From Anaerolineales bacterium UBA4826 (lineage in GTDB: Bacteria; Chloroflexota; Anaerolineae; UBA4142), in the NCBI GenBank assembly GCA_002400365.1, contig DHFK01000191.1, positions 8,027-21,068 on the forward strand: 13,042 nt of DNA, written 5' to 3'. A program made the position numbers and the translations under genes. The notes under the pieces were generated by a model. The model worked only from the letters and a program-made list of their open reading frames with translations. It had not been told where the DNA came from and did no database searches. This document shows, piece by piece, positions 5,489 to 12,376 of this stretch. How positions within the stretch are numbered: the stretch's first letter is position 1; the number at the start of each line of letters is the position of its first letter.

Positions 5489-7723
5489 ATGAACGACTTG
5501 CAATTGACTCGCAGGCAGTTTCTTCAGACGGGATCGGTAGGAGCAGCCGCGTTACTGCTTCAAAACCGCCTGTTCCCCAATCTAACCTTGAACGAGATCG
5601 CGGCGGTGCTTCCGACTCTACCGCAACCCACGCTCGGGTCAGGGACTGCCGATTTCGACATTGACCGCGTAAGCGCATTGCTGGGTGCGCCTGCGGCTCC
5701 AGCGCCAGTGGACCTGAGGGCATTCTTCCTGGGGCCCAAGGCGGAGAACGCCGACCTCGTAGAGCAACTGCTACTCAGGGTCTATCGCGACTATGTTTTC
5801 TGGCGGCGTAACTTTCATCCAGAAGACGAAGCAGCCATCGAGCCGGAGGATCAACGGAGTTTGACGTACGAAAATTGTGTCAGCCGCTTTCAGCGTGAGT
5901 TGTTCATCCTGCTGGGCGAACTCAAGTCCGACATTCCCTTCTACTCACCGCGCTATATCGGGCACATGACCGCCGACGTCTCGTTGCCAGCACTCGTCGG
6001 TTATATTGCCACCATGCTCTACAATCCCAACAACGTATCCTGGGAAGCATCACCCGTCACCACGCTGCTCGAACTTGAGGTAGGACGCGAGTTGTCCAAG
6101 CTGTTTGGCTTTGGGATCACACCCGACGAGTTAGCCAACACCTGGGGACACATCACCTCTGGCGGCACACTCGCCAACGTCGAGTCCATCTGGGTGGCAA
6201 AGGCAGTCAAATTCTTGCCCATCGCCGTGCGCGCGGCGGCGGCAGACTTGAACGTCAAGGGGTTGAGCGCTGGGCAAGCCAAGAAGGAATTGGCGCGCCT
6301 GACCGCCTGGGAGTTGGTGAATCTGCCGCTGGCGCAGGCGTTGGATCTGAAAGAACAACTCGTCGTCAACTACGTGAAAGGACATCCGGAGTTGCCAACT
6401 GATGAAGCGCTGGTACAGGTCAACGAACGGTTGAAGCAACACGACATCCTTTCTCTGGGCGATCACGCCTTTTTCTCTCGCCTGAACGGTGAGGACGCGC
6501 TCCAACCGGGGATCATGTGCGCGCCGCAGACGATGCACTATTCCTGGGTGAAGGGGCCGGGGGCAATCGGCGTTGGATCACGCCAAGTGGTACCTATCCC
6601 CATTGGCGCCAAGTACCGGATGGACACTAGCCGTTTGCGGCAGGAGTTGGAGCGGTCGTTGAAGGAGCGTCGCCCAGTCATCGCCGTCGTCGGTGTAGTG
6701 GGTACTACGGAAGAAGGAGCAGTGGATCCCATGCACGAATTGGTCGCGTTGCGTGACGAGTTCGCCAAGCGGGGGCTGAGTTTCTCGCTGCACTGTGACG
6801 CGGCTTACGGTGGGTACATTGGCGCCTGCTTCCGTTCGGCGACAGGCAACTTCCGGAGCCGCGACGAGGTCCAACGCGCGTACGCCGGCTGGCCATCGGA
6901 AGAAGTGTACCGCAGTTATGCGGCACTCAAGGAGATGGACTCGATCACAGTGGATCCGCACAAACTGGGGTTCGTCCCCTACCCGGCGGGGGCGATTCTC
7001 TTTCGGGATGGGCGAGTCAAGGAGCTGGTGGCTCAAGAGGCGGCGTATGCCCTGGGTGGTCGTACCGCGCGTCAGCCGGGCGAGATCTACATCGGCAAAT
7101 ACATCTTGGAGGGCTCCAAGCCGGGCGCGGCGTCAGCGGCAACTTTTCTATCACACCGCGTCGCACCCCTGGACGAGAATGGTTATGGCGCAGTGCTGGG
7201 TCAGACGCTGCGCATCGCTGGGTCATTCCACGAGCGCATCCTAAAGTTTGCCCGAACGATCCGGGACGAGTTCATTTTCGAACCACTGACGCTGCCGGAC
7301 ACCAACATCCTCAACTATGCTTTCAATCTGGCTGGCAATGATCAACTCGACGTGATGAACCGTTTCGGCTTGGCGCTCTACCAAGAGTTGTCCATTGACC
7401 CGGCTAGCCCCATCCAAAATCGCCGCTTTATCGTTTCGCACACCGAGTTCTCCTACGAGACGTACAATCCCGAGGCACTGCGCACATTCTTGTCGGAGAA
7501 GATGGGCGTGAAGGGGAGTTACTTGGTCTCAGCAACCGAACTCTCCCGGCAGCAGACGGCTGGGCAGAAGGGTTATGACAACGTGATCGTCGTTTTCCGC
7601 ACGACGTTGATGAATCCTTTCACCCTGGAGCACGCGCAAGGGGAGCAAGACTATATTGACCTTTTCTTCGAGGCGTTAGTGCCGTTGCTACGCAAGGCGC
7701 GCAGCGCTGTCCAGACCAAATAG
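5489..7723 (+). CDS. PLP-dependent group II decarboxylase, bacterial tyrosine-decarboxylase type, with Tat signal
   Basis: 744 aa. Start ATG 5489 is chosen for AGGAGG (5478-5483) and because it gives a twin-arginine leader: TRRQFLQTG (R8-R9), then a GAAALLL hydrophobic stretch. TTG 5435 is a less likely alternative. Group II decarboxylase marks: HITSGGTLAN (H221 region), HYSW (H350, stacks on the PLP ring in the family), VVGVVGTTEEGAVDP, HCDAAYGG (D437, pairs with the pyridine nitrogen) and VDPHKLGF (K492, Schiff-base lysine). ILEGSKPGA and a C-terminal NRRFIVSHTEF block fit enterococcal/lactobacillal tyrosine decarboxylases (about 620 aa). This protein is longer, mainly at the N-terminus. 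Expected reaction: decarboxylation of an aromatic or related L-amino acid to its amine; substrate not determinable from sequence. Oddity: Tat export of a PLP enzyme normally found in the cytoplasm. If real, it would fold with PLP before export. Confidence 0.92.
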   Translation: MNDLQLTRRQFLQTGSVGAAALLLQNRLFPNLTLNEIAAVLPTLPQPTLGSGTADFDIDRVSALLGAPAAPAPVDLRAFFLGPKAENADLVEQLLLRVYRDYVFWRRNFHPEDEAAIEPEDQRSLTYENCVSRFQRELFILLGELKSDIPFYSPRYIGHMTADVSLPALVGYIATMLYNPNNVSWEASPVTTLLELEVGRELSKLFGFGITPDELANTWGHITSGGTLANVESIWVAKAVKFLPIAVRAAAADLNVKGLSAGQAKKELARLTAWELVNLPLAQALDLKEQLVVNYVKGHPELPTDEALVQVNERLKQHDILSLGDHAFFSRLNGEDALQPGIMCAPQTMHYSWVKGPGAIGVGSRQVVPIPIGAKYRMDTSRLRQELERSLKERRPVIAVVGVVGTTEEGAVDPMHELVALRDEFAKRGLSFSLHCDAAYGGYIGACFRSATGNFRSRDEVQRAYAGWPSEEVYRSYAALKEMDSITVDPHKLGFVPYPAGAILFRDGRVKELVAQEAAYALGGRTARQPGEIYIGKYILEGSKPGAASAATFLSHRVAPLDENGYGAVLGQTLRIAGSFHERILKFARTIRDEFIFEPLTLPDTNILNYAFNLAGNDQLDVMNRFGLALYQELSIDPASPIQNRRFIVSHTEFSYETYNPEALRTFLSEKMGVKGSYLVSATELSRQQTAGQKGYDNVIVVFRTTLMNPFTLEHAQGEQDYIDLFFEALVPLLRKARSAVQTK

Positions 7724-7821
7724 AAACGGTTCCCCTACTGCTTCACCGGAAACCTCCATCACGGTGGCGCGCGCTTGTGCGCCCGACGGCTCGACGTATC
7801 CGCGACGGCGCTCCGGCGCGA

Positions 7822-7855
7822 TGCCCGCCCCGCGGCGCCCAAGGCGGGGCAGGCA
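7822..7855. repeat. GC-rich inverted repeat upstream of small lipoprotein
   Basis: TGCCCGCCCCGC (7822-7833) pairs with GCGGGGCAGGCA (7844-7855) with one mismatch and a 10-nt loop. No T-run follows, so it is at best a rho-independent terminator lacking its tail for the decarboxylase gene, or a REP-like palindrome. It ends 31 nt before the next start codon. Confidence 0.5.
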
Positions 7856-7885
7856 AACCAAACTGAGGAACGAGGAGAAAAAAGC

Positions 7886-8113
7886 ATGACGAACGGAACC
7901 GACAACCTCATCCAGACCAGATTCCTCGTTATTGCCATGCTCGTCGCGATGCTCGCTCTGATTGCGTGCGGCGCGGGCGGAGCCGCCAACCTGACGCGCT
8001 ATCAGATTGACGGCGATACGCAAGGCGTGAGGCAAAACCAAAAGGGCTGGATTGCGCGTGCCGATGCGAACTTTGACGGACCGTGCGACAAATTGGCGGC
8101 GGCAAAACCATAG
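7886..8113 (+). CDS. Small predicted lipoprotein, function unknown
   Basis: 75 aa. ATG 7886 is preceded by GAGGAG (7872-7877). The N-terminus, with a charged/polar 12 residues and then FLVIAMLVAMLALIAC, gives a lipobox with Cys28. The mature part is under 50 residues, beginning GAGGAANLTRYQIDGD and ending FDGPCDKLAAAKP. It contains one further Cys. No family recognised. The signal peptide and Shine-Dalgarno argue that it is a real gene although short. It lies between the decarboxylase and the membrane-protein pair with gaps of 162 and 115 nt, so it may be transcribed alone. Confidence 0.7.
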   Translation: MTNGTDNLIQTRFLVIAMLVAMLALIACGAGGAANLTRYQIDGDTQGVRQNQKGWIARADANFDGPCDKLAAAKP

Positions 8114-8228
8114 CGTGCCCAACAAGCCAATGGTCATACGGGCACACAAAGAAACTGGTGCGGTCGGCGGTCTGCCCCTTCGACTATGCTCAGGGCAGGC
8201 GTCGGCGGCTGCTCCTTAGGAGGAAAAA

Positions 8229-9053
8229 ATGTCAACCTTTTCGCGTTCGTGGAATCTCGTCAAAGCAGCGTGGAGCGTTTTGCGCGACGACAAGGAGTTG
8301 GTCGTCTTTCCCATCGTCTCCGCGATTGCGCTGATTCTGGTGACGCTAGCGTTTGCCGTCCCCGAGTTTCTGCTCTACTCGGCGGGCGGCAACGAGGGAC
8401 TGGGCTATGGCTTGCTGTTCCTGTTCTACCTCGTCCAGTACACCATCATCACCTTTGCGAATTCCGCGCTCGTCGGCGCGGCGCTGATTCGCCTGCGCGG
8501 CGGTAATCCTACGCTGGGCGATGGCTTGCAGATCGCGTCCAGCCGCATGGGGACGATCGTCGGTTACGCGCTAATCGCCGCGACCGTCGGCATGATCCTG
8601 CAAGCGTTCTCCAAGCGCGGGGTGCTTGCCGACATCGTGCGCTCGGTGATCGGCACGGCGTGGAATCTCGCGACGTATCTCGTCGTGCCGGTGCTCGTCG
8701 TCGAAAATGTGGGACCGCTCCAAGCCGTCAAGCGCAGCGCGAGTTTGCTGCGCCGCACCTGGGGCGAGCAGATCGTCGGCGGCGCGGGAATGGGCTTGGT
8801 CTTCTTCCTGCTCTTCTTGCTCGCAACGGTGATCGCCGGCGCGGGGGTCTTTCTCGGCATCGCGTCGGACTCGGTCGCGCTGATCGTCGGTAGCGTTGTC
8901 GCCGGGGTCCTCGCGTACGTCGTGCTCGCGCTCATCAGTTCGACGCTCGGCGGCATTTACTCGGCGGCGGTATACCGTTACGCGGCGGAGGGCGAGACCA
9001 GCAGGCAATTCGCGCCCGAACTGATCCGCAACGCGTTCCGCGCCGGAGGCTGA
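8229..9053 (+). CDS. DUF6159-type integral membrane protein
   Basis: 274 aa. ATG 8229 follows TTAGGAGGA (8216-8224). The N-terminus (FSRSWNLVKAAWSVLRDDKELVVFP) is typical of the DUF6159 family: a short amphipathic cytoplasmic leader, then several hydrophobic helices (about 28-52, 62-85, 105-125, 140-160, 180-208, 213-240). A conserved-looking VLVVENVGPLQAVKRSASLLRRTWGEQ loop lies between helices. Six membrane segments are my hydropathy estimate. The biochemical role of the family is unknown to me. Its TGA at 9051-9053 overlaps a possible upstream ATG of the next gene, and the two are probably one transcript. Confidence 0.85.
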   Translation: MSTFSRSWNLVKAAWSVLRDDKELVVFPIVSAIALILVTLAFAVPEFLLYSAGGNEGLGYGLLFLFYLVQYTIITFANSALVGAALIRLRGGNPTLGDGLQIASSRMGTIVGYALIAATVGMILQAFSKRGVLADIVRSVIGTAWNLATYLVVPVLVVENVGPLQAVKRSASLLRRTWGEQIVGGAGMGLVFFLLFLLATVIAGAGVFLGIASDSVALIVGSVVAGVLAYVVLALISSTLGGIYSAAVYRYAAEGETSRQFAPELIRNAFRAGG

Positions 9054-9094
9054 TGTACTATCATAGTGTATCCTACGCTTTCAGGGGAGAGTCC

Positions 9095-9652
9095 ATGCTT
9101 TCTGTCATTTCGCAGATCCTCACCGCCTTTGGTCTCGCGTCGGCGTCCGGGTTGAATGCGTACATCCCGTTGCTCATCGTCGCGCTCGCGGCACGGTTCA
9201 CCGACCTGCTCAAACTCAATCCGCCGTTCGACGTTCTGACGAACGAGTGGGTGATCGGCGCGCTCGTCGTGCTGCTAGCGATCGAAGTGGTCGTGGACAA
9301 GATTCCGGCGGCGGACACGCTCAACGACCTCATCCAGACGATCATCCGCCCGACCGCCGGCGCGATTCTGTTTGCCGCCAGCACGAGCGCGATCAACTTG
9401 CATCCGGTTGTCGCGGTGATCCTGGGTCTCATCCTCGCCTTCGGCGTGCACGCGGTCAAAGCGACGGCGCGCCCCGTGGTGACGGCGAGCACCGGCGGCT
9501 TGGGCAACGCGTTCGTCAGCGTCGGCGAGGACCTCGCCTCGGCGGGAGTTTCGCTCGTCGCCATCGTCGTTCCCATGGCGGTGGGCGTCCTGCTTGCTTT
9601 CGGCATCGTAGGATTTTGGCTCTGGCGCAGACACCGCGCAGCCGGCAAGTAA
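9095..9652 (+). CDS. DUF4126-type membrane protein
   Basis: 185 aa from ATG 9095, chosen because AGGGGAG (9083-9089) stands just before it and MLSVISQILTAFGLASASGLNAYIPLL is the usual start of DUF4126 proteins. An in-frame ATG at 9053 would add 14 unusual residues (MYYHSVSYAFRGES) but has only a weak ribosome site and would overlap the preceding stop. Features: TM helix with GLASASGLNAYIPLL, a D-K-I-PAAD segment after TM2, a RPTAGAILFAAS helix, a VKATARPVVTASTGGLGN loop, and a C-terminal helix ending in WLWRRHRAAGK. About four to five membrane segments. Molecular role unknown to me. It follows the DUF6159 gene by 41 nt, which suggests an operon. Confidence 0.85.
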   Translation: MLSVISQILTAFGLASASGLNAYIPLLIVALAARFTDLLKLNPPFDVLTNEWVIGALVVLLAIEVVVDKIPAADTLNDLIQTIIRPTAGAILFAASTSAINLHPVVAVILGLILAFGVHAVKATARPVVTASTGGLGNAFVSVGEDLASAGVSLVAIVVPMAVGVLLAFGIVGFWLWRRHRAAGK

Positions 9653-9726
9653 CCTATTGGAGGAAAGCAGACGATATTTACACAATTCAGAGGTTGCGCG
9701 TGTTTCTGACAGCGCGTTCGACGATG

Positions 9727-9740
9727 CCACGCCGGCGTGG
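9727..9740. promoter_or_regulatory. 14-bp perfect palindrome upstream of promoter (possible operator)
   Basis: CCACGCC (9727-9733) directly abuts its reverse complement GGCGTGG (9734-9740). It is 12 nt upstream of the -35 element at 9753, a fitting place for an activator or repressor site. No regulator gene is nearby and there is only one copy, so the role is open. Confidence 0.4.
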
Positions 9741-9752
9741 GCAAAGTGACAC

Positions 9753-9780
9753 TTGATAATTTCAGAATTTGTAGTATAAT
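9753..9780 (+). promoter_or_regulatory. Sigma70-type promoter for the PA14/golvesin gene
   Basis: TTGATA (9753-9758), 16-nt spacer, TATAAT (9775-9780, perfect consensus), within an AT-rich island in otherwise GC-rich DNA. Start of transcription would be near 9787, giving a leader of roughly 48 nt to ATG 9835. Confidence 0.75.
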
Positions 9781-9834
9781 ATCTTATGTAGCCGCAACCT
9801 GTGCGGCACTCCCACGCAAACCCCGGAGGTCCCG

Positions 9835-11196
9835 ATGAAGAGGACAAGTTCCTACCTTGGACTGATCGCTGTAGCGCTGCTCCTCGCCAGTCTGAACGGC
9901 GCAGCGCCGGCGATGGCGGCGCCGCCTGCCCAAACGGCTTCGGCATGGACCGGCTTTTACTTTTCCAACATGAACCTTCAGGGCAATCCGGCGTTCGTCC
10001 GCGACGACTCGAACATTGACTTTGTCTGGGGCAGTTGGGGTCCGGGCGGCGGTATCGGCGGCGAGAATTTTTCGGTCCGCTGGATTCGCTGGCTGTTCAT
10101 GGACAATCCCGGCAACTGGACGCTGACCACCATCACCGACGACGGCGTGCGTCTCTGGGTGGATGATCGGCTCGTGATAGACGCGTGGCACGATCAGCCC
10201 CCGACGGCGCACTCGGTTACGCTGAACCTGACCCAGGCATTCCACCTCGTTCGAATGGAGTACTTTCAGCACTGCTGCGTGGCAGAAGCGCATTTCCGCG
10301 CGCAGTACACGCCAGCGCCAGCGCCTCAGCCAACCACGCCCCCCGCTGACATCTGGCACGGCGAATACTTTGATAACCCGAGTCTGGGCGGCATGCCCGT
10401 GCTGTTCCGCGACGACGTCAACCTCAACTTTGACTGGGGCACAGCGCCGCCCGGCATTGGCATTTCTCAAGGCGGCAACTGGTCGGCGCGCTGGTCGTCG
10501 CAGCGCAATATGCCAAACACCGGCTATTACACCGTCAATGCCACGGCTTCGGACGGCGTGCGCGTTTGGGTGGACGATCGGATTTTGATTGACGCCTGGC
10601 GCGATCAGACGCCGACGACGTACACGGCAGCGGTCTACCTCACGCAAGGACAGCATCGGTGGCGCGTCGAATATTATAAGCATCTTGGACGCGCGATGCT
10701 CAACATGACGATTAGCCCGGGCGGCGCCAGTCCCACGCCCGCGCCGCAGCCCGGTCCCCAGCCGTTCGACATTACGATTGACACGCGCAGTCCCAATTTC
10801 CAAAAGGGGAACGGTCCGTACGCCTGGACGGCGTTCCCCAATGGCTATGGCGGCACCGCCTATTGGGCGTCCAACAACACGTACACGCCCCGGCGCTATA
10901 ACTGGGCGCGTTGGTATCTCCCGCCCACCCGCGCGTGCTATTACGAAGTTTCGGTGTACATCCCGGCTGGCGTCGCCACCACGCGCAACGCGCGCTACTG
11001 GGTCGCGCACGCCGGCAGATACGAACTCCGGCAACTCAATCAAGCCGCCCACGGCAATCAGTGGGTCAGTCTTGGCACATTCAACTTTGGTGGCGCGGGC
11101 GGCGAGTACGTGTCGCTCTCGGACGTGACCTACGAACCCTACATGTCCACGATCGTCGTGGTGGATTCTGTCAACTTTGCGCCGCGCTGCTTGTAA
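9835..11196 (+). CDS. Secreted protein with two PA14 domains and a golvesin-type C-terminal domain
   Basis: 453 aa. ATG 9835 follows CGGAGG (9822-9827). Sec signal peptide cut at about AMA28|A29. PA14 domain 1 (about 38-165) carries DDGVRLWVDD (102-111) and VIDAWHDQ. After a PAPAPQPTTPP linker, PA14 domain 2 (about 173-305) carries WHGEYFDNPSLGG and DGVRVWVDD (240-248) with LIDAWRDQ. The PA14 fold is a beta barrel, often carbohydrate-binding, in adhesins and glycosidases. A PTPAPQPGPQP linker leads to the C-terminal domain (311-453: DTRSPNFQKGNGPYAW, ARWYLPPTRACYYEVSVYIP, VVVDSVNFAP). That matches the golvesin/Xly carbohydrate-binding-like domain. No catalytic module is seen, so a glycan-binding adhesin or matrix protein is inferred. 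Strong promoter just upstream; the LysM gene follows 176 nt later. Confidence 0.92.
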   Translation: MKRTSSYLGLIAVALLLASLNGAAPAMAAPPAQTASAWTGFYFSNMNLQGNPAFVRDDSNIDFVWGSWGPGGGIGGENFSVRWIRWLFMDNPGNWTLTTITDDGVRLWVDDRLVIDAWHDQPPTAHSVTLNLTQAFHLVRMEYFQHCCVAEAHFRAQYTPAPAPQPTTPPADIWHGEYFDNPSLGGMPVLFRDDVNLNFDWGTAPPGIGISQGGNWSARWSSQRNMPNTGYYTVNATASDGVRVWVDDRILIDAWRDQTPTTYTAAVYLTQGQHRWRVEYYKHLGRAMLNMTISPGGASPTPAPQPGPQPFDITIDTRSPNFQKGNGPYAWTAFPNGYGGTAYWASNNTYTPRRYNWARWYLPPTRACYYEVSVYIPAGVATTRNARYWVAHAGRYELRQLNQAAHGNQWVSLGTFNFGGAGGEYVSLSDVTYEPYMSTIVVVDSVNFAPRCL

Positions 11197-11225
11197 CCAT
11201 CTATTGTTTGAGGTTGTTTGACAAC

Positions 11226-11305
11226 TCACCACAAAGGCACAAAGATTCCGCGTCAAGAGCGAAAAAATCCGCGCTGATCCTTCGTGTCTTGGTGGCTTTG
11301 GTAAT
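11226..11305. repeat. Imperfect inverted repeat of the ACCACAAAGGCACAAAG type
   Basis: CACCACAAAGGCACAAAG (11227-11244) is imperfectly complementary to CTTCGTGTCTTGGTGGC (11280-11296). This is a worn palindromic element lying in the 176-nt gap between the PA14 and LysM genes. TTGACA at 11218-11223 precedes it but the matching -10 is poor (AAAGAT at 11241), so I do not call a promoter. Confidence 0.4.
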
Positions 11306-11372
11306 CATTGCATTTGTTCAACAACGTCTTCGAATATCAAAATGCACTCATGCTCGAGCCAAAGGAGGCAAA

Positions 11373-12164
11373 ATGCGACAAGTCTTGTTCGTGGCAGTCG
11401 CCGCCATTCTTGCAGTAGTGCTGTTGACTGCCGCACAACCCAGTCCCGTTTCGGCGGCGGGACCGGCGTACTACGTCGTCCGCCCGGGAGACACGCTGAC
11501 CGCGATTGCCTGGCGCTATGGCATGACCACCTGGGCGATCGCGCGCGCCAACGGGATTTGGAATCCCAACTACATCTACGCGGGTCAGGTGTTGGTGATT
11601 CCGTACGTGCCGGGACCCTTCCCACCAGTCCCGCCCTATCCCCCCGGACCTATTCCCGGTCCGATCTATCAGTGCGCGGTGCGCGTGAACTATGGCGACA
11701 CCCTGATCGCCATCGCGGCGCGGCTACGGACGGATGTCTGGACCCTGGCGCGCGCAAACGGCATCTACAACCTCAACTGGATTTACGCCGGGCAGTGGCT
11801 CCGCATCCCGGGCTGCTCGCCTTATCCAGTTCCAGTCCCGCCATCGCCGGTACCGCAACGTCGGAATATCAGCGGCACCTGGCTTTCCGGCAACTATTCA
11901 TTCCAGTTGCAGGAAGCGCTTGGTTGCCCGGGCCCCAATTGCGCCGTGACAGGCAAATTCATCGAAGCGCACGGGACCACCACGCCGGACATGACCGACA
12001 TCACCGGCAGCGTGAACGTCAACAGCGGCGCAGTCTCGATCACGATTCCGGGGAATATGCCGGGCGCGCCCACCCGGTACTTTAACGGCACTATTGACGC
12101 CTACAGCAGAACGATGACGGGTCAGTTGACCGGCGTCGGAGCGCTCACGTTCACGAAACAGTAG
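11373..12164 (+). CDS. Secreted protein with two LysM domains and C-x4-C C-terminal domain
   Basis: 263 aa. ATG 11373 is preceded by AAAGGAGG (11361-11368) and gives a Sec signal peptide (cleavage near VSA28|A29). The frame is open further upstream but overlaps the PA14 gene. LysM1 33-77 (YYVVRPGDTLTAIAWRYG, NPNYIYAGQVLVIP). A tyrosine/proline-rich linker 78-100. LysM2 101-146 (VNYGDTLIAIAARL, NLNWIYAGQWLRIP). A short PVPVPPSPVPQ linker. Then the shared C-terminal domain 163-263 (NISGTW, EALGC-x4-C, VTGKFIEAHG, NMPGAP, GALTFTKQ). LysM binds N-acetylglucosamine-containing glycans such as peptidoglycan, so this protein could dock the C-terminal domain to the wall. No catalytic domain. It ends at a strong hairpin and converges with the minus-strand glycosyltransferase. 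Confidence 0.93.
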   Translation: MRQVLFVAVAAILAVVLLTAAQPSPVSAAGPAYYVVRPGDTLTAIAWRYGMTTWAIARANGIWNPNYIYAGQVLVIPYVPGPFPPVPPYPPGPIPGPIYQCAVRVNYGDTLIAIAARLRTDVWTLARANGIYNLNWIYAGQWLRIPGCSPYPVPVPPSPVPQRRNISGTWLSGNYSFQLQEALGCPGPNCAVTGKFIEAHGTTTPDMTDITGSVNVNSGAVSITIPGNMPGAPTRYFNGTIDAYSRTMTGQLTGVGALTFTKQ

Positions 12165-12182
12165 CCAGCGCTCCGGCAAGCA

Positions 12183-12225
12183 GCAAGATACCAGGTTTCT
12201 TCAACCAAGAAACCTGGTATCTTGC
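12183..12225. terminator. 19-bp perfect hairpin between convergent genes
   Basis: GCAAGATACCAGGTTTCTT (12183-12201), loop CAACC, exact reverse complement 12207-12225. It lies 18 nt after the LysM gene stop. There is no clear T-run after the stem on the plus strand, so termination may be imperfect or factor-assisted. Placement between two converging genes favours a two-way terminator. Confidence 0.65.
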
Positions 12226-12317
12226 GCCGCGCTTGTTCTTCTTCCCATCCTTTTCTGCTTCTCTCCGCCTCCGAACGGCTCTGGTCCTCTCTGCGATTCT
12301 TCCGCGCTTTCAGCCAT

Positions 12318-12357
12318 GCTTGCGCAGTCCTGCGCGCAGTCGAAGGATTGCGCAAGC
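12318..12357. repeat. 13-bp inverted repeat just downstream of the glycosyltransferase stop
   Basis: GCTTGCGCAGTCC (12318-12330) pairs with GGATTGCGCAAGC (12345-12357), with one G.T-type mismatch and a 14-nt loop. On the minus strand it begins 20 nt after the glycosyltransferase stop, so it may help end that transcript. No T-run follows. Confidence 0.4.
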
Positions 12358-12376
12358 GCATGCGAGAGCAGCAGCG

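Noticed and set aside
8172..8198. CTGCCC...GGGCAG hairpin around CTTCGACTATGCTCAGG before the DUF6159 gene as terminator or riboswitch
   Set aside because: Stem of only six bases with no T-run. Looks like a common dispersed intergenic palindrome rather than a specific regulator.
9053..9094. ATG 9053 as start of the DUF4126 gene
   Set aside because: Adds residues not usual for the family and has a poorer ribosome site than ATG 9095. The small ACTAT-C-ATAGT palindrome at 9057-9067 was not pursued for lack of other support.
11218..11246. TTGACA with AAAGAT as promoter for the LysM gene
   Set aside because: The -35 is consensus but the -10 matches only three of six bases, and it overlaps a worn repeat.
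9784..11256. Very long minus-strand open frame (490 codons) opposite the PA14/golvesin gene
   Set aside because: Product is Arg/Val-rich low-similarity sequence without domains or signal. It mirrors the codon bias of the well-supported plus-strand gene.
12122..12361. Minus-strand 79-codon frame downstream of the glycosyltransferase
   Set aside because: It runs through the 19-bp hairpin and the 3' end of the LysM gene, is Arg/Glu-rich, and has no ribosome site or family resemblance.
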